DNA of 64,000 nucleotides from Symbiodinium natans (GCA_905221605.1 CAJNDS010001369.1:350001-414000); one strand, 5' to 3'; positions 11,241 through 22,555 are shown, numbered from the stretch's first letter. A program made the numbers and translations. The notes: generated by a model not told the origin, from the sequence alone.

Positions 11241-11808
11241 AAGCGAAGAGCTTGCAAGCTCGCAGTGGATGGGCCAATGACGGCCAATATGATTGAACAT
11301 GGTGAAGTGACGTGATGTGCATTGCTTCGAAACCAATGACTGGTGCTCCAGCCTTTGCGACACGGGTGCCTCTCCGCATCTTGTTGTGCTGGCTCAAAAC
11401 ACGGCAGACACGCCAAAGGGCGAGCGTTCTTTTCACACTTCCGACGCTTCGCTCTGCGTGTGTCTCCTCCCTTAGCTTGCCCGTCGTTTGAGGAGCGCCT
11501 CGACCCCAAACAAGAGGAAGGTTAGAGTCAGCATGACTTAGATTAACTGCTACGGGCTCAAAAGGAGCCGATCCCAGCCCGGTTCTCCATAATCCTCCAA
11601 TTGAGTTCAACTGAGGCTCAATTTCGATGAGGTTTTCTCGATGAGTCTCTGGCGAGTCTCTGACTGACCGTCGGTGTTCCCGGTGACCCGATGCCGGAAG
11701 CCAAGACTGAACTTCTTTGCACCCCATCTCAGCGCCTCCTCACGATGTTTGTGGGGAAAAAGGTGGAGAAAGTGTTGACCAGTCCCCCTCTCGACACGTC
11801 TCGAGGCT

Positions 11809-12129
11809 ATGGCGGCCCCATCCGGCTCGCAATCGGATTCAGAAGGCACGGACGAGGAGGATACTGGCTCGACAAAGTGGAAGTGGAGTGAGCTGTCGCC
11901 GTGCCTTGGCTTTGAGCAAGTCGCACTGCGCTCTCTTTTTTCCCTGGGTGTCATTGCTGAAGCGAGGTTTGCACTAACGGCCGCTCTTCCAGAGGATACA
12001 CGGCCTTCTGACGAGCTTTGCCAGCGCTTGCGCTGGATCCGACTCTTTTGGTGGAATGTGCTGCCTTTTGGCTTTGCCTCTAGTAGCTCATTGAAGTATG
12101 CCGGCCTTCTTGTGATGCCTCATGCCTGA
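11809..12129 (+). CDS. Hypothetical protein, acidic N-terminus and hydrophobic C-terminus
   Basis: An intronless frame of 106 codons starting with ATG. Residues 1-22 are Ser/Asp/Glu-rich (SQSDSEGTDEEDTG). Then comes a mixed helical region. A Trp/Phe-rich stretch at about residues 78-90 (WIRLFWWNVLPFGFASSSSL) could be a membrane anchor. It may be the N-terminal exon of a longer gene, because the next gene-like frame on the same strand (12606) also begins with a membrane-protein N-terminus. No family was recognised. The start is the first ATG and no upstream in-frame coding is visible. Confidence 0.4.
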   Translation: MAAPSGSQSDSEGTDEEDTGSTKWKWSELSPCLGFEQVALRSLFSLGVIAEARFALTAALPEDTRPSDELCQRLRWIRLFWWNVLPFGFASSSSLKYAGLLVMPHA

Positions 12130-12363
12130 ACCGGTAGTGAAGCTGTCACTAAGGTTGGTTGTCTATGCCTTGTTGCTGCTTGTGTCCAGCACGGACAGGC
12201 CTATTTCCGTAGTTGCATGTCGCAGCCTTTGAGAAAGTCTCGCGCTGTTTAGGCAGATATGCCTGTGTGCCCCAGGGAGCTTTCGAGTGCTCTTCGACAA
12301 GAGGCAGTGGAAGAGCTCTTCCCGGCTGCTCGCCAGAAGTCAGGGGATCTCTCTCGTTGTGGA

Positions 12364-12398
12364 GTGCCACAAGATGCCACAAGATGCCACAAGATGCC
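12364..12398. repeat. 10-bp minisatellite (ATGCCACAAG)3
   Basis: Three and a half head-to-tail copies of a 10-base unit. Confidence 0.9.
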
Positions 12399-12556
12399 TC
12401 GCAAGGACTGGAACAAAGCCGCCGAGCGCATGAAGGAGGGTGCGAAAACTCCAGAGCTGAAGGAGCCTTGTTCGCTTGTAGTGCAGGTGGTACAATGCCG
12501 CACTGTTTGGTTCAGTGTGCATTGGAATGCGTAAAGCAGGCTGCCTTTTAGTCCAA

Positions 12557-12569
12557 CCGTGGCTCAAGA
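12557..12569 (+). other. Possible deleted spliced-leader relic
   Basis: ACCGTGGCTCAAG matches the first five and last eight bases of the dinoflagellate spliced leader, with the nine middle bases missing. It lies 37 bases upstream of the ATG at 12606, where a leader would sit in a retrogene. A match this short could be chance. Confidence 0.2.
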
Positions 12570-12605
12570 CTTTTCGAGCCTGTCGCCTGGCCCCAAAGCA
12601 GCTCC

Positions 12606-13136
12606 ATGTCGCAGCCCGGTGGCTCTGTTGGCGCCATTGAACTTTCAAGCACCACCCGCGAGTATGTGAGGCTCTTGATGAAGCCCACTCTGACGTCCGA
12701 CATGTTTGGATGCCAGCATGACGACTGGGCTCTAGCCTTTGCGCGCTGGAACGTCCTCTATGTTTGGGCGCTGTTTGCAGTGTCCCTGCTGTTCTGGTTG
12801 ATGCAAGCCCTTGGTCAGCTTCTGGCATTTAGGTTAGTCTCCATAGCACTGAGTGTGATGTTCACTCTGCTGGACATTCTTCTATTTGTGCTCCTGAACT
12901 GGAGCTCCTGGTATTGTGTGGTGAAAAGGCTTGGTTTCTGTGGCCGCGTGGGCTACTTGGCTTGGGCGCTGCTGTACGCCTGCTTAAACGTCGGGAGACT
13001 TGGGGCTGTATGGAGCGGTGGCCTCTCCTACTGGATCTACATCTTGATGCTCGTCCCCGCTGCCTACATGGTCCTGTCTCTCATCCAGCTCTTTCGCGGG
13101 GTTGGAGGGCGTGGCCCACTGCTTTCTGGCGCCTGA
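12606..13136 (+). CDS. Four-helix integral membrane protein, function unknown
   Basis: A complete intronless frame of 176 codons from ATG to TGA. A hydrophilic N-terminus of about 48 residues is followed by four predicted transmembrane helices at about residues 50-75 (NVLYVWALFAVSLLFWLMQ), 78-99 (VSIALSVMFTLLDILLFVL), 115-137 (YLAWALLYACLNVGRLGAVW) and 141-163 (YWIYILMLVPAAYMVLSLIQ). A short Gly-rich tail follows. There is no cleavable signal peptide; the first helix probably acts as the anchor. No catalytic or transport motif is visible and I cannot assign a family. A single exon is unusual next to heavily split neighbours, and a short SL-like string lies upstream, so it could be a retrogene. 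It is one of the most convincing unknown genes here, judged by length, clean hydrophobic periodicity and start context. Confidence 0.65.
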   Translation: MSQPGGSVGAIELSSTTREYVRLLMKPTLTSDMFGCQHDDWALAFARWNVLYVWALFAVSLLFWLMQALGQLLAFRLVSIALSVMFTLLDILLFVLLNWSSWYCVVKRLGFCGRVGYLAWALLYACLNVGRLGAVWSGGLSYWIYILMLVPAAYMVLSLIQLFRGVGGRGPLLSGA

Positions 13137-13328
13137 GGGCGTCTTCGTGGCCGCGCTTCAGTCTGAGCTGCCTTGTATGCAGGTCGAAATTATCTTAGGG
13201 AAAGTGATCCGAAGTGAGCAGCGGAAATCAAAACAGAGAATGCCTGGCAACTGTGCTCATTAACACATGTAGCGGCCACTGGGCTAGTGGCTAGACTCGG
13301 GCTTGACTGGCAAATGGGAGGTTAGAAA

Positions 13329-13461
13329 GGGGGGGGGGGGTGGGGGGGTGTGGGGTGGGGGGGGGGGGGGGGGGGGGGTGGGGGGGTGGGGGTGGGGGGG
13401 GGGGGGGGGTGGTGGGGGGTGGGGGTGGGGGGGGGGGGGGGGGGGTGGGGGTGGGGGGGGG
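13329..13461. repeat. Poly(G) tract with scattered T
   Basis: About 130 bases that are almost entirely G on the plus strand, with single T interruptions. Glycine- and proline-rich reading frames across it are artefacts. It could form G-quadruplexes. Confidence 0.95.
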
Positions 13462-13774
13462 CCTGCTTGTCTCGGCAGGAAGCTGAGGCGAATTGCGAGT
13501 GCCAGCGCCACGCTTTTTCATGCTGCTGCCAACTGATATCACAACATGTCAGACTCAGACAGAAGCAGAACGGAAAAACCACAAGGTCCACGGCAGACAG
13601 ACGGCCGTAGAGCGCGAAGCACATTCGGATGGATATGTTTGTACATTTTTTGCAAAGCTAATCGGTTAAGAGAGCTTCGGCTTCTTTTTTCTCAACACGG
13701 CGTTGCCAACTTCTGCAGGAAGCTTTGCGAGTTCAAAATCTTTGTCCTTGTACGTCCTTGTGCTTACGTTGTAC

Positions 13775-14030
13775 AGAGAGGCAAAAAAGGTGTGAATACC
13801 AGTGTTTTGGGTATGTTCGCCAAGGCACGAGAGCTTGTGCCTGCGTGTCTTGTTCCAGAAACATCAAACATCCTTGTGCAATATGTGATGGAGAGAGGCA
13901 AAAAACGTATTTTGGTCCTGTTCGCGACACTTGTGACCGTGTGTCTTGTTCCAGAAGCATCAAGATTCTTATGCAGTATGTTGTATAGAGAAGCAAAAAC
14001 GCTGTAAATAACGTGTTGAGCAAGGTCGCC
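13775..14030 (+). repeat. Tandem degenerate ~100-115-bp repeat
   Basis: Three units start at about 13775, 13892 and 13987 with AGAGAGGCAAAAAA or a close variant. The first two continue through a TGTTCGC block to GTGTCTTGTTCCAGAA and CATCAA. The third is truncated. No gene is seen in or around it. Confidence 0.75.
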
Positions 14031-14039
14031 AAAGGAATG

Positions 14040-15580
14040 GACCTTATTTCACCCCCTCCCCTCCTCCCGCCCTCCCTCACCCTCCCCAGCCACACCCCCA
14101 ACTGAACCCTGAAAAAACTCTGAAATTGACATGAAACACCATGGCCGTCTACCGTGGTCCAACTACAAAGCCTTCCACTTTGGAGCGCGAGAAGTCTATG
14201 GGTTGTTGTGACAAAATGCTGAGATCCGAAGCTCTCGGTCGCCACGACCTGCCTTGGTGCAAAAGCTTTGCTCTGAGACGTTTTTAATTTGCGTTGACAG
14301 CTCTCGGGTCGTGGCATGTTTCGGCAAGTCTCGGAGCAGAGGGCCCAAATATTTGATGATATTTCATGTGTACATATAGTACACCTCAGCAGCATCCTGC
14401 TCCAGCACCCTTCGCAAGTGTGAAAGGAGCTACTGCACGTGGCGGATGTGTCCACAACGCTCTCGCTCTTCAATGACCGCTGTCGGGACCAGGCCACATG
14501 GATGTCAGTGGTGCCGAGTCTCAAAGCCTTTGCCATCCACTGCTGCGCCTGTGCTGCACTATGCTACACCCCTGCAGTCCTTCGTCAGCACCTCGCTGAA
14601 GGACCAGCCGAGTTGTGTGAAGAAGCTGCTTTTTGTTCTGTGTTGGGGCTGCTGTGCACAGACTTGGGCAGGCCGTGTGGGAGTGCAAGCTCTTTGACGT
14701 GGTGGTGAACGGGCTGTCAGGCATCTTTCTTTGAGTTGCTTTGACACGACAACATCAGACTCACAAAATGCCTGTCGGTGTCGGGCGAGGTGCAGAATGG
14801 GACCCTGCTGACACTTGCATGCAAATGACAGATGCGAGGAGCATTGATACCTCCTTCCTGTGTCTTCATCTCTCCGTTGCTACTCTCTCGTCAGTCGAGA
14901 GAGTTGAAGACTGAGATGAACCGACACCTTCCAGACTCGGACTCTGACAATGTCTTCGGCCACGGCAAGAAAGGCCAGGGGAGACACGCTGATGAGCCAC
15001 CACGCGGCCCCAATTGCCCTTGATGCGTTGATGCCTGTGTCAACGTGTCAAAGCTGCAGCGGGATTGCTGGTATCCCACGACACGAGCTGTGCAGATTCT
15101 ATTGCATTGCATCTGCAGAGCGAACTCCGCAGGCGTCTTCGAGACAAAGATCGATGCTAGCTCCAGGGACTGAGATGAGGGTTTTTCTGAAGGTGGCATA
15201 GTGTTCGTGACATGTTCAGGAGATTTTTGTTCAGGACCTGGCGCAGGAGCGGCGAAGGGAGATGGATGTGATCTGTAGCACCTTGGCACCTAGAGGCACA
15301 TGGTGGTGAGGTGACACTGCTGACACCTGTCGCCCCCGGCAAGGTGACATTTTCTTCCAGAACCATGTCGTGATCGGAGCCTTCGCTGCACATGTGCTTC
15401 GTTTCGGACCTCACTCTTGCTCTTGTTCTCTCCGTCTCGCTTTTGCTCTGAGTCGCTCTGTCTACATCTGTCCGTCCGGCCAGCCTGGAATCTGGCAGGA
15501 GGATGCTGAAGGTATACGTTTGAGTGCTTTTGTTTGTGATCTTGTGCGAGCCGCATTTCAAAGGCAAGCCCGAAAGGTCG
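14040..15580 (+). other. Sparse region, one or two possible exons
   Basis: Mostly without recognisable coding. Two patches may be exons. One lies near 14439-14690 and is Cys/Leu-rich in several frames. The other starts after a pyrimidine-rich tract and CAG near 14890 and reads SRELKTEMNRHLPDSDSDNV. Neither matches a known family. Confidence 0.25.
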
Positions 15581-15590
15581 ACACACAGTC

Positions 15591-15703
15591 AACACCTGCC
15601 AGCACCTGCCAGCACCAGCCAGCACCTGCCAGCACCTTGCCAGCACCTGCCAGCACCTGCCAGCACCTGCCAGACGCCTGCCGACGCCTGCCGACACCTG
15701 CCA
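15591..15703. repeat. 10-bp minisatellite (CAGCACCTGC)n
   Basis: About eleven copies of a 10-base unit, the last three drifting to ACGCCTGCCG. One copy has an 11-base insertion variant. Confidence 0.95.
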
Positions 15704-16443
15704 ACCAGAACGAGCAATGACTACGCAGACTAGTCAGTGCAGTTGTGCCTGGCTCGCATTTTTTTGCCTTCTTGCTCAATGTTTGCTGAGGAGATGACCC
15801 TAAGCTCATTCCTAGGGGCGACGCGACCGCGTGGCTTGCATCATGCTTTTCTCATGCTGCTGCAAGCCGTGAACGGAGGGCCATGCTGACGCATGATGCT
15901 GCTTGAAGATCTTTGTGACGTTCGGCCAGGTTTTCCGAGAAGGTTGTGAAGCCGGCAACGCAGGGAGGCAGCTTGCATCCTGTGGCTTGTTCGAATTAGG
16001 ATGAGCTCACTTGAAAGGAGTTTGCAGCTTGCGGATTGCAGACTTTGATGAACTTCCACGGTGTGGAAAATGGAAGTGCGAGAGCTCAGGACTTCGATGC
16101 CAATACCATCCGTGGTTTCGGTCAGGCACTTTCCCGCCCTAAAACCTACATCTTCTGAATCCCTAGTACACCATCCTCTCAAAACTTTGTCATCATGAAG
16201 CCTGCGCAGACTGCCATCATGGACAGCCTCGCCCATCTTCACAACGATGAGCACTTTGGTGGAGATAAAGGAAGATGGTTCAAGTATGTTCAAGTTCATT
16301 GACTGCCTGTGAACTGTGACAGCTCGTGGTTGTGTTGAGGCAAGAGACGCGAAAAGACATGGAAAAGATCACCAGGGCGCTCCACCTGGATCTCCATCAT
16401 GGTCGAGAGTCAGCCGAGGAGGCAGAGTTGTCGCATCGCACCG

Positions 16444-16530
16444 TTGTCGCACATTTGTCGCACAGTTGTCGCACAGTTGTCGCACAGTTGTCACACAGTT
16501 GTCGCACAGTTGTCGCACAGTTGTCGCACT
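16444..16530. repeat. 11-bp minisatellite (TTGTCGCACAG)8
   Basis: About eight copies of an 11-base unit with single-base variants. Confidence 0.95.
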
Positions 16531-16570
16531 GCCTCGAACTGTTTTGATTGCTGTTCGAGACTGGCTTCTA

Positions 16571-16676
16571 GTGGGTCTTATGGGGTCTTATGGGGTCTTC
16601 TGCGGAGGCCGACTCGCTCCTGGAACGCCCTCGCCCGGTGCTGAGATGTGCTGAGATGTGCTGAGATGTGCTGACA
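16571..16676. repeat. Two further 10-bp minisatellites
   Basis: At 16571-16600 there are three copies of a GTCTTATGGG-type unit. At 16638-16676 there are three and a half copies of CTGAGATGTG. Both have a period of 10 bases. Confidence 0.85.
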
Positions 16677-16679
16677 GTT

Positions 16680-18180
16680 CTCAGCACTCTTTTGACATAT
16701 GTTTTGACATATTTGTGAAGTTGCTGCTTTTGGACGTCTCCCCGAAGAAGCAGCACAGGTGCCAGTTCTCCTGCTGGAGGGCACGGTTCAGCCCGCCTCC
16801 ACCGACGCCCCTTGGCTTGCCTTAGAGTCTTAGAGAGGAGAGATCTCGGCCCATATCGCCCAGGTGCGAATTTAGACATTGAGAGCACTGATGCAGAGCA
16901 GTCCCTTTTTACAGGGAACCCTTGGCTCATCGACGTGGATGCAGAGGACGTGGAGGCCTCGAGCGCACGTCGTGTGGATGCGCCAGGGATCCGTCGTGGA
17001 CGTGCCGTGGATGCGGGAAACCCACAGAAAAAACGGCAGGTGAAAATACTTTTCAACAAATATCCCAATCAAAGTTCCATCTCGAGTTTCCCGGCCCCGG
17101 GTTCGAAGCCTTGGCGCTGTGCCAGGGAGACCGGGCGGCAAGCTCGGCAAGCCCGAGCCTTGGTGACGAGCCTGAAAGGCGCAGGACAGGTGTGAGAAGA
17201 TGACATCACATTGTGAAACGGCAACAAGATTTGCACTTCTTGATACTGCTTGCCTAGGCCTCCTGCAGGCGAAAGAGGCTACCGGTGCACGCTTCTTTCA
17301 AAGAGGCTAGAATCCTAGAAAGTGCTTCTGCAGTTGCCAGGATGGGTCTGCCATGAATGAATCTGCAAGCTCCTTTTCTGCAGCGAGACGTCATAAGAGT
17401 ACACGATTACAAATTCCGTACCGTATACGCAGGACAAGAAGAGCGGGAGAAGGTTGCAGAGGACCAGTTTGCGGGACTCCGGAGAAGGGAAAAAGAGCTT
17501 CTTTGCCCCTGTGTCGTTTAGGACGATGCATACTATGGACCAGGCGGCAGAGCATCCAAGGATATGCAAGGTACAAGTGGTGCAAGTGACGTGCAGCTCC
17601 CTTGCAAGGCTGCTTTGACTCCCACGATGTTGCAGGGCTTCTGCGAGACCTTTGGGCGAGTCACATAGGCTCGTGCGGCTGGACTGCGCTGATGTGAGGC
17701 ATTCCTGAGAGTGGTGAAGTGCAGGCGATGGGGGCCAGAACATGAATATGAATGCGGCAAAAGCCATGCTGAAAGAAGCCCGGATCGCCGAAAGAGCATA
17801 ACTCCGCACGCGTTTCTCGCACATAATTTTGACGTAGTCTGAGCCGAGGAAGTCCTGCCGAATATGACAAGCAACTTAGCAAGCAATTGCGATGCCATAC
17901 TTGTGTGTTGCCACCTTGGTCAGCAAAGGGTCATAGTATAGTGCAAGTATGGCATGACACAGCAGAACTTCGTTTCGAGGTGCTAGCTTAGAAAGACTCT
18001 GGCAGTCAGCAGCTCGTCCGCATATGTTCGCAGATAACTGTCGGAAGCTGGAAGAATGCTGACACCGCCTCGTCGTTCATCACTTGTGCAAGATAAGACG
18101 TTGTAGATCCAGACGTGCGGGTTGCAGTTGCATGTTCCTCTGCTGCCTGCAACAAGCCATGCGAGCATGCCTGGGTTTTC
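16680..18180. other. Stretch with no recognisable gene
   Basis: Short frames occur on both strands, for example around 16812-17195, but none has a domain or a convincing exon structure. Confidence 0.45.
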
Positions 18181-18182
18181 AG

Positions 18183-18364
18183 ACGAAACAGTTCGCTGCT
18201 GCCGACGCTTGCTAAGATAAACGTGGATGACGACGGCAACGGCTCGCTGAGTGCGAAGGAAGACTGTGTGTTCGGTTGAGCTGTCAACCTACGAGGGCCC
18301 TGCCCAGACAAGTTGCCGAGAGGAGTTCTTGGATTTCGCGGAGAATCATCTTAGAGAGCTGCAG
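18183..18364 (+). CDS. EF-hand calcium-binding exons split by a GA-AG intron
   Basis: Exon 18183-18258 encodes a helix (LLPTLAKIN) and then a calcium loop reading DDDGNGSLSAK. The intron is 18259-18322 (64 bases), with donor GA and acceptor AG|G. Exon 18323-18364 resumes in phase 0 with EFLDFAENHLREL. Joined, the loop has the canonical 12 positions: Asp at 1 and 3, Asn at 5, Gly at 6, Leu at 8 and Glu at 12. The Glu comes from the first codon of the second exon, and the exiting helix follows. The family is known to bind Ca2+ for signalling. The rest of the protein is not resolved. A further possible exon after GCGCAG near 18457 reads YLNLECRNHHFSLLGLCKP. Whether this gene continues into the membrane exons at 19.1-22.2 kb is unknown. 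Confidence 0.55.
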
Positions 18365-19139
18365 TTTCCTGTCAGAGGCTGGATGCGAATGCATCTGCTC
18401 ATATCTGCTCAAGCAAAGGCTGCAGCTGCTGGCTTCACTGTCGATTTGCCTGCGCAGGCTACCTGAACTTGGAGTGCAGGAACCATCACTTTAGCCTCCT
18501 TGGCCTCTGCAAGCCCGCATCCATCTCGGTGTTGTACCAGATTGGCTTTGCAGCCTACATGCACTGGTCTCCTGCTCTGCCTTCCGAACTTTTCGATCCC
18601 ATTGTCTGAGTCTGAACCCTAAACACTCCACAAGGCCTCAATCCAAAGCTCTTCAAGTTCTATGCCTTTAACCTCCTGAAGTAGATTTTTTGATTCCAAA
18701 CTCCTAAATCTGGAGAGCTGCATGTGACGAAATAGCAGACGTGTATAGCTCTTTTTATTGCTGCTTATGCAGAGGACAGGCGGAGGCTTTGATGGTAGCA
18801 AAGTGCCCGTTGGCGTGAAAGAGCAGATGTCTGAACGTCTAATTTCGGCAAGGGGTTGCTAAGGTGCCTACAACAACTGGGTCTGGGCTTGCGTCTTGTT
18901 GGCATCTGCGCTTTGCTGCTTTGGGCCATTGTTTTGTCCAGAATGTGCGCGATGTTTCGGCGAAAGATGGGGAGATGGGGTCAGGTTCAAGGCATCAGCG
19001 GCACCCGGATGCACATTCGAATGATTTTCTCACAGATCGAGCCTGGATCTGGCTCCGTGGCGACATCTCAGTGACATCGCGGTGTTGCCCAGGCTAAAGA
19101 TGGCAAAAACGGTTTCGGTTCTCCTTTTGCTTCAGGCTG

Positions 19140-22100
19140 GTACAAAGCCGATCTGCGGATATTGGTGAAGAGCCAAGTGGGCAACATCTCCGTCAAGGTC
19201 ATGGTGCTGATGGCTGCAGTCTTGACACTGCCCCTTGGCCAGGGCATGGCCAGGGCATGGCCAGGGCATGGCGCCAGGGGTGCACAGGAACAGAAGTGTC
19301 CACATGCGAGCATCTCTTTGCCAGCATTTAGGTGCTTGGTCCTGACTCTCTTCGATACCGCACTGACGCTGGTGCTGTTGCCACTGAACTTATTGCGTGT
19401 GCTGAAGTGCCTGCGATGCAATGGTAGGTTTGAGCATGACATGATGTGTTCGCATGAGTACGTCCTGGCTCATTACTGGGGGTATCCCAAACACCAGTGC
19501 CCCAATGGCAGCATGACCCCCCGTGTGTCTTTCCAAGGCTGGATTTGCCCAGACGCCCGGCTGCAACTGCTGCAAGTCCACCCAAGCAAAGCCTTCAAAG
19601 CCGTCTCAATGGGAAACCCACAGTTTTCAAGTTCAGAACAAGTCCTCCGAGCCGCAAGCCAGAGAAGACGGAGAGTGCTTGTCAGCATCCAAGGCAGTAC
19701 ATCCTACGAGGACAAGACGACGTTTTTGTTTTGGAGGGGGTCGGGGGGGGGGGGGGGGGGTGCTGCAGCTGAGTTGTGCTGCTAAGCTAGGCTAAGCTCC
19801 CTAAGAATTCATCTTTGCCCAGTGGATACGTGGATTAATCTTTCGATTATTTTTGACTGGACTGAACAGTGCCCTTGGGGCAGGAAATCGAGCATATGCT
19901 GTGGCTAAAAGTCCTGTGCATCGTCGACGCCAGGGGCCCCTTGATGAGCAAAGCTGCCAGAAATGTTGAGCTTATGGAACCAGCCTGGTGGATCTGAACC
20001 ATAGCGGAGTGACCAAGGCGTGCTGAGTCGCACTTCCGCGTCCCTCGTAATATTGTTCCTTTGATGCAGCGTTGCAGCATGACAGACAGCACAACTTTGT
20101 CGCCAATCTCCCGAGGAGTGAGCGACTCATTGGGATCTTCTTTGCGGCTGCATGCGTGCAAGCAGTGCCTGGTCTGAGGGTTCATCGTGCTTCAGCTTCA
20201 TACGCCTACGTACGTGACATGCTTGGTTCAAACTTCCCTTTCCCTTTCCACGAGGCGAGAGAAGCCGTTATGCCAAACTCAATGCCCATGGGTGGTATGA
20301 GCACCTTGCCTAGAGGCCTAGAGCATGACCTGTCGAAGACGCTGCTCCGATTCGGCAGTGATGACATGCACTGACTGGGAGATGACGTTTTGCCTCCTCT
20401 GTACTGTCATGTACTCAGCCATCCAAGGTGAGCAATGTGTGTATGCATGGCTGCGAGCAAACAAGGACAGAGCCTAGTGTGGGTTAAAGAGGATCTGACG
20501 GAGGATTCAGGCCAAGATGTGGTCTTTCCAGCTAGCTAGCTCTAGTTGTGCTAGCTACCTTCGAAGGGTATCCCAAAACCCATGTTCAAAGAGTTCCAGG
20601 AGTGGATCATCAACTCCGTGAAGGGAAACTACGTCGAGCATGGCCTGAGCGTCCTTACCTACGTGCATGAGCTCCCGGACTCAGCTCAGGGTCCAGCGCA
20701 GCGCAGCTACTGCCTTCTTTCGGCTGCGAAATCCTTTTCGTACTACAAGCCCGTCACGATACTCGTAACGATCGGAATGGCAATCGTCATCGCCACGAAG
20801 TAGGTAGTTCTTTAGAGAATGCCAGTGTCGAAGAGACGTTCATGGCTCAAGGTGTACGTCTCTCCATGGAGTCGAGTACGTTGGAGAGCTCGCCTTCCAA
20901 CTTCTTTTCGAGGAGGAGGGCAGCTACCATGCATTGGTGGTAGGCGCTCGGGACCGCAAGGGGAGTGCAAAGGGGCAGCGCCTGCGCATGACAGAAGGGG
21001 AGAGTGGATGGCAGGCTTGGTTTTCCTGCGTGTCCTGGAGAGCTTTAACCTGAGCTATCGGCTCCGCTGGCTCCCGCGCACGAGCCCGGACTCTAAAGAC
21101 TCTAAAGACTCTAAAGACTGAGGAGTTAGATGAGGAGTTTGGTCTGAAGGTTGAAGCGCCCTCTGCAGCACAATGTTTCGGCGAAGGGACAACATGAGAA
21201 CCCGAGGATTTTCCTGGCCAAGTTCAAGCTCATCAACTTTGTAATCGCCTATGTCGCATTGGTTGCAGGCATGCCCTTGATAATTACTTTTTCTCATTTT
21301 TTCTCATGTCGATGCCCGATGCTTCGCCACTCACCAGGCTTTGCGCTGCTGATGACACTCGTCTTTGCATCACGGGAAAACACTGGAGAATCTGTGTCCA
21401 TGGGGTTAGCCTTTCTGACTCCCTGACCAGCTCAATGGTTCTCATGATGACGTGCTTCTTCGAATCCCAAGGACCCTCTATTTTGGCGAGCTGTATATGC
21501 AGCGCCTCGCCTTCTCCCAGAATGTCACAGCCGCTTCCCCCTTCCTCTCCGCGACCCCTCCGCACATGCCCAGGTACTCAACGCTCGACAGGCTGTTTCC
21601 TGCTCTGGAAATCTTTCAGCTCTAGGCACCTCTATCTTTGCTGGGGCTCAAGATGTTGCTTGACAGGTCATTCCACACGCTTCTTGTGTACAGCTTCGGC
21701 ATGACCGAACGTGCCACCTACGGCACCTCAGCTGCTGTCCAATCGATACGTTGACTCTATGAGTCTAAGAGTTTAAGAGTTTAAGAGTCTAAGAGTCTCA
21801 GAGTCTCAGCGTCTAAGGCTGAGAGCTGCTGAGGAATGAAGCCCTTCATCGAGCGCAGCGGTGGCTTGGAGTCAGACAGCCAATTTGCCCGTTGGAGGAT
21901 ATCGGGCTTCGTATAGTTGTGTAGGGCTTCGATAGGGTTTCATAGTGGGCTCATTCCATGTGAAATTTGAAAGCCAGGTGGCCACTTGTATGCGGCACTG
22001 TTTGTCTTCAGTGTCTTTATGGTGACGATCATCTTGATTCTCCGCCGCAGAGTCGGCAAAGCCAGGGTTGCCTTTTGACGATGTGTGCTCCCTCAGAAGT

Positions 22101-22219
22101 ACTGGCGCCAGAACATTAGCTCACATTGCTCAGCTATGCTCAGCTCAGGAACATGTTCACTACGATTGTTATCGATGCTTTCGCGGCTGAGGGAGATCCA
22201 GACAAGTTCTCACGAATGT
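19140..22219 (+). CDS. Probable exons of a polytopic membrane protein
   Basis: The family is not identified. Open, hydrophobic, GC-biased patches begin after AG|G-type acceptors. They are about 19140-19240 (WYKADLRILVKSQVGNISVK then a helix), about 19331-19415 (CLVLTLFDTALTLVLLPLNL), 20568-20803 (soluble segment MFKEFQEWIINSVKGNYVEH ending in helix YKPVTILVTIGMAIVIATK), about 21207-21270 (FLAKFKLINFVIAYVALVAG), about 21475-21625 (TLYFGELYMQRLAFSQNVTA, with an N-glycosylation site) and 22145-22219 (NMFTTIVIDAFAAEGDPDKF, flanked by CTCAG| and CAG|GT). The last resembles the end of a pore helix running into a cytoplasmic segment in cation channels, but this is only an impression. Exon order is physical. 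Whether all patches belong to one gene is not shown. Confidence 0.35.
19237..19272. repeat. 11-bp minisatellite (GGCCAGGGCAT)3
   Basis: Three perfect copies of an 11-base unit plus a partial one, next to a membrane-helix patch. Confidence 0.9.
21091..21118. repeat. 9-bp repeat (ACTCTAAAG)3
   Basis: Three perfect copies of a 9-base unit. Confidence 0.9.
21760..21817. repeat. 8-bp repeat (GAGTCTAA)7
   Basis: Seven copies of an 8-base unit with C/T and A variants. Confidence 0.85.
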
Positions 22220-22418
22220 ACCAGGTCGGGAGACTAAAGCCGTATGCCCTAAACCCTGTCTCCAGGTGCCATGAGTGGGGGCTCTTGGGGCTCTTGTGCT
22301 CTTATTCGGCATCCTGCAAGGAGGAGGTCAGGGGCCTCACCCACTCGCTCCTGAGCTTCTTTGGGAAAGGCACCCCCCGGCCCAATCCGGATGCTCTGGT
22401 TCTTGTAGATTGCACGGC

Positions 22419-22457
22419 TTGTGCCGAAGTTGTGCCGAAGTTGTGCCGAAGTTGTGC
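22419..22457. repeat. 11-bp minisatellite (TTGTGCCGAAG)3
   Basis: Three perfect copies plus a half copy. Confidence 0.9.
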
Positions 22458-22555
22458 AGGCCATGTGGTGGCCCGACAGCTGCGGAAGACCCACCGTCTC
22501 TCCGTCCACAAGCTCGACCAGGGCCAGTCATCACAGCAATCGCGGGGGTCCCTCG

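Noticed and set aside
13284-13624. Proline-, glycine- and histidine-rich frames
   Set aside because: Produced by the poly(G) tract.
19140-22219. Naming the membrane exons a polycystin- or TRP-type channel
   Set aside because: Only one exon (22145-22219) faintly resembles a pore helix end; the filter and sensor regions could not be identified.
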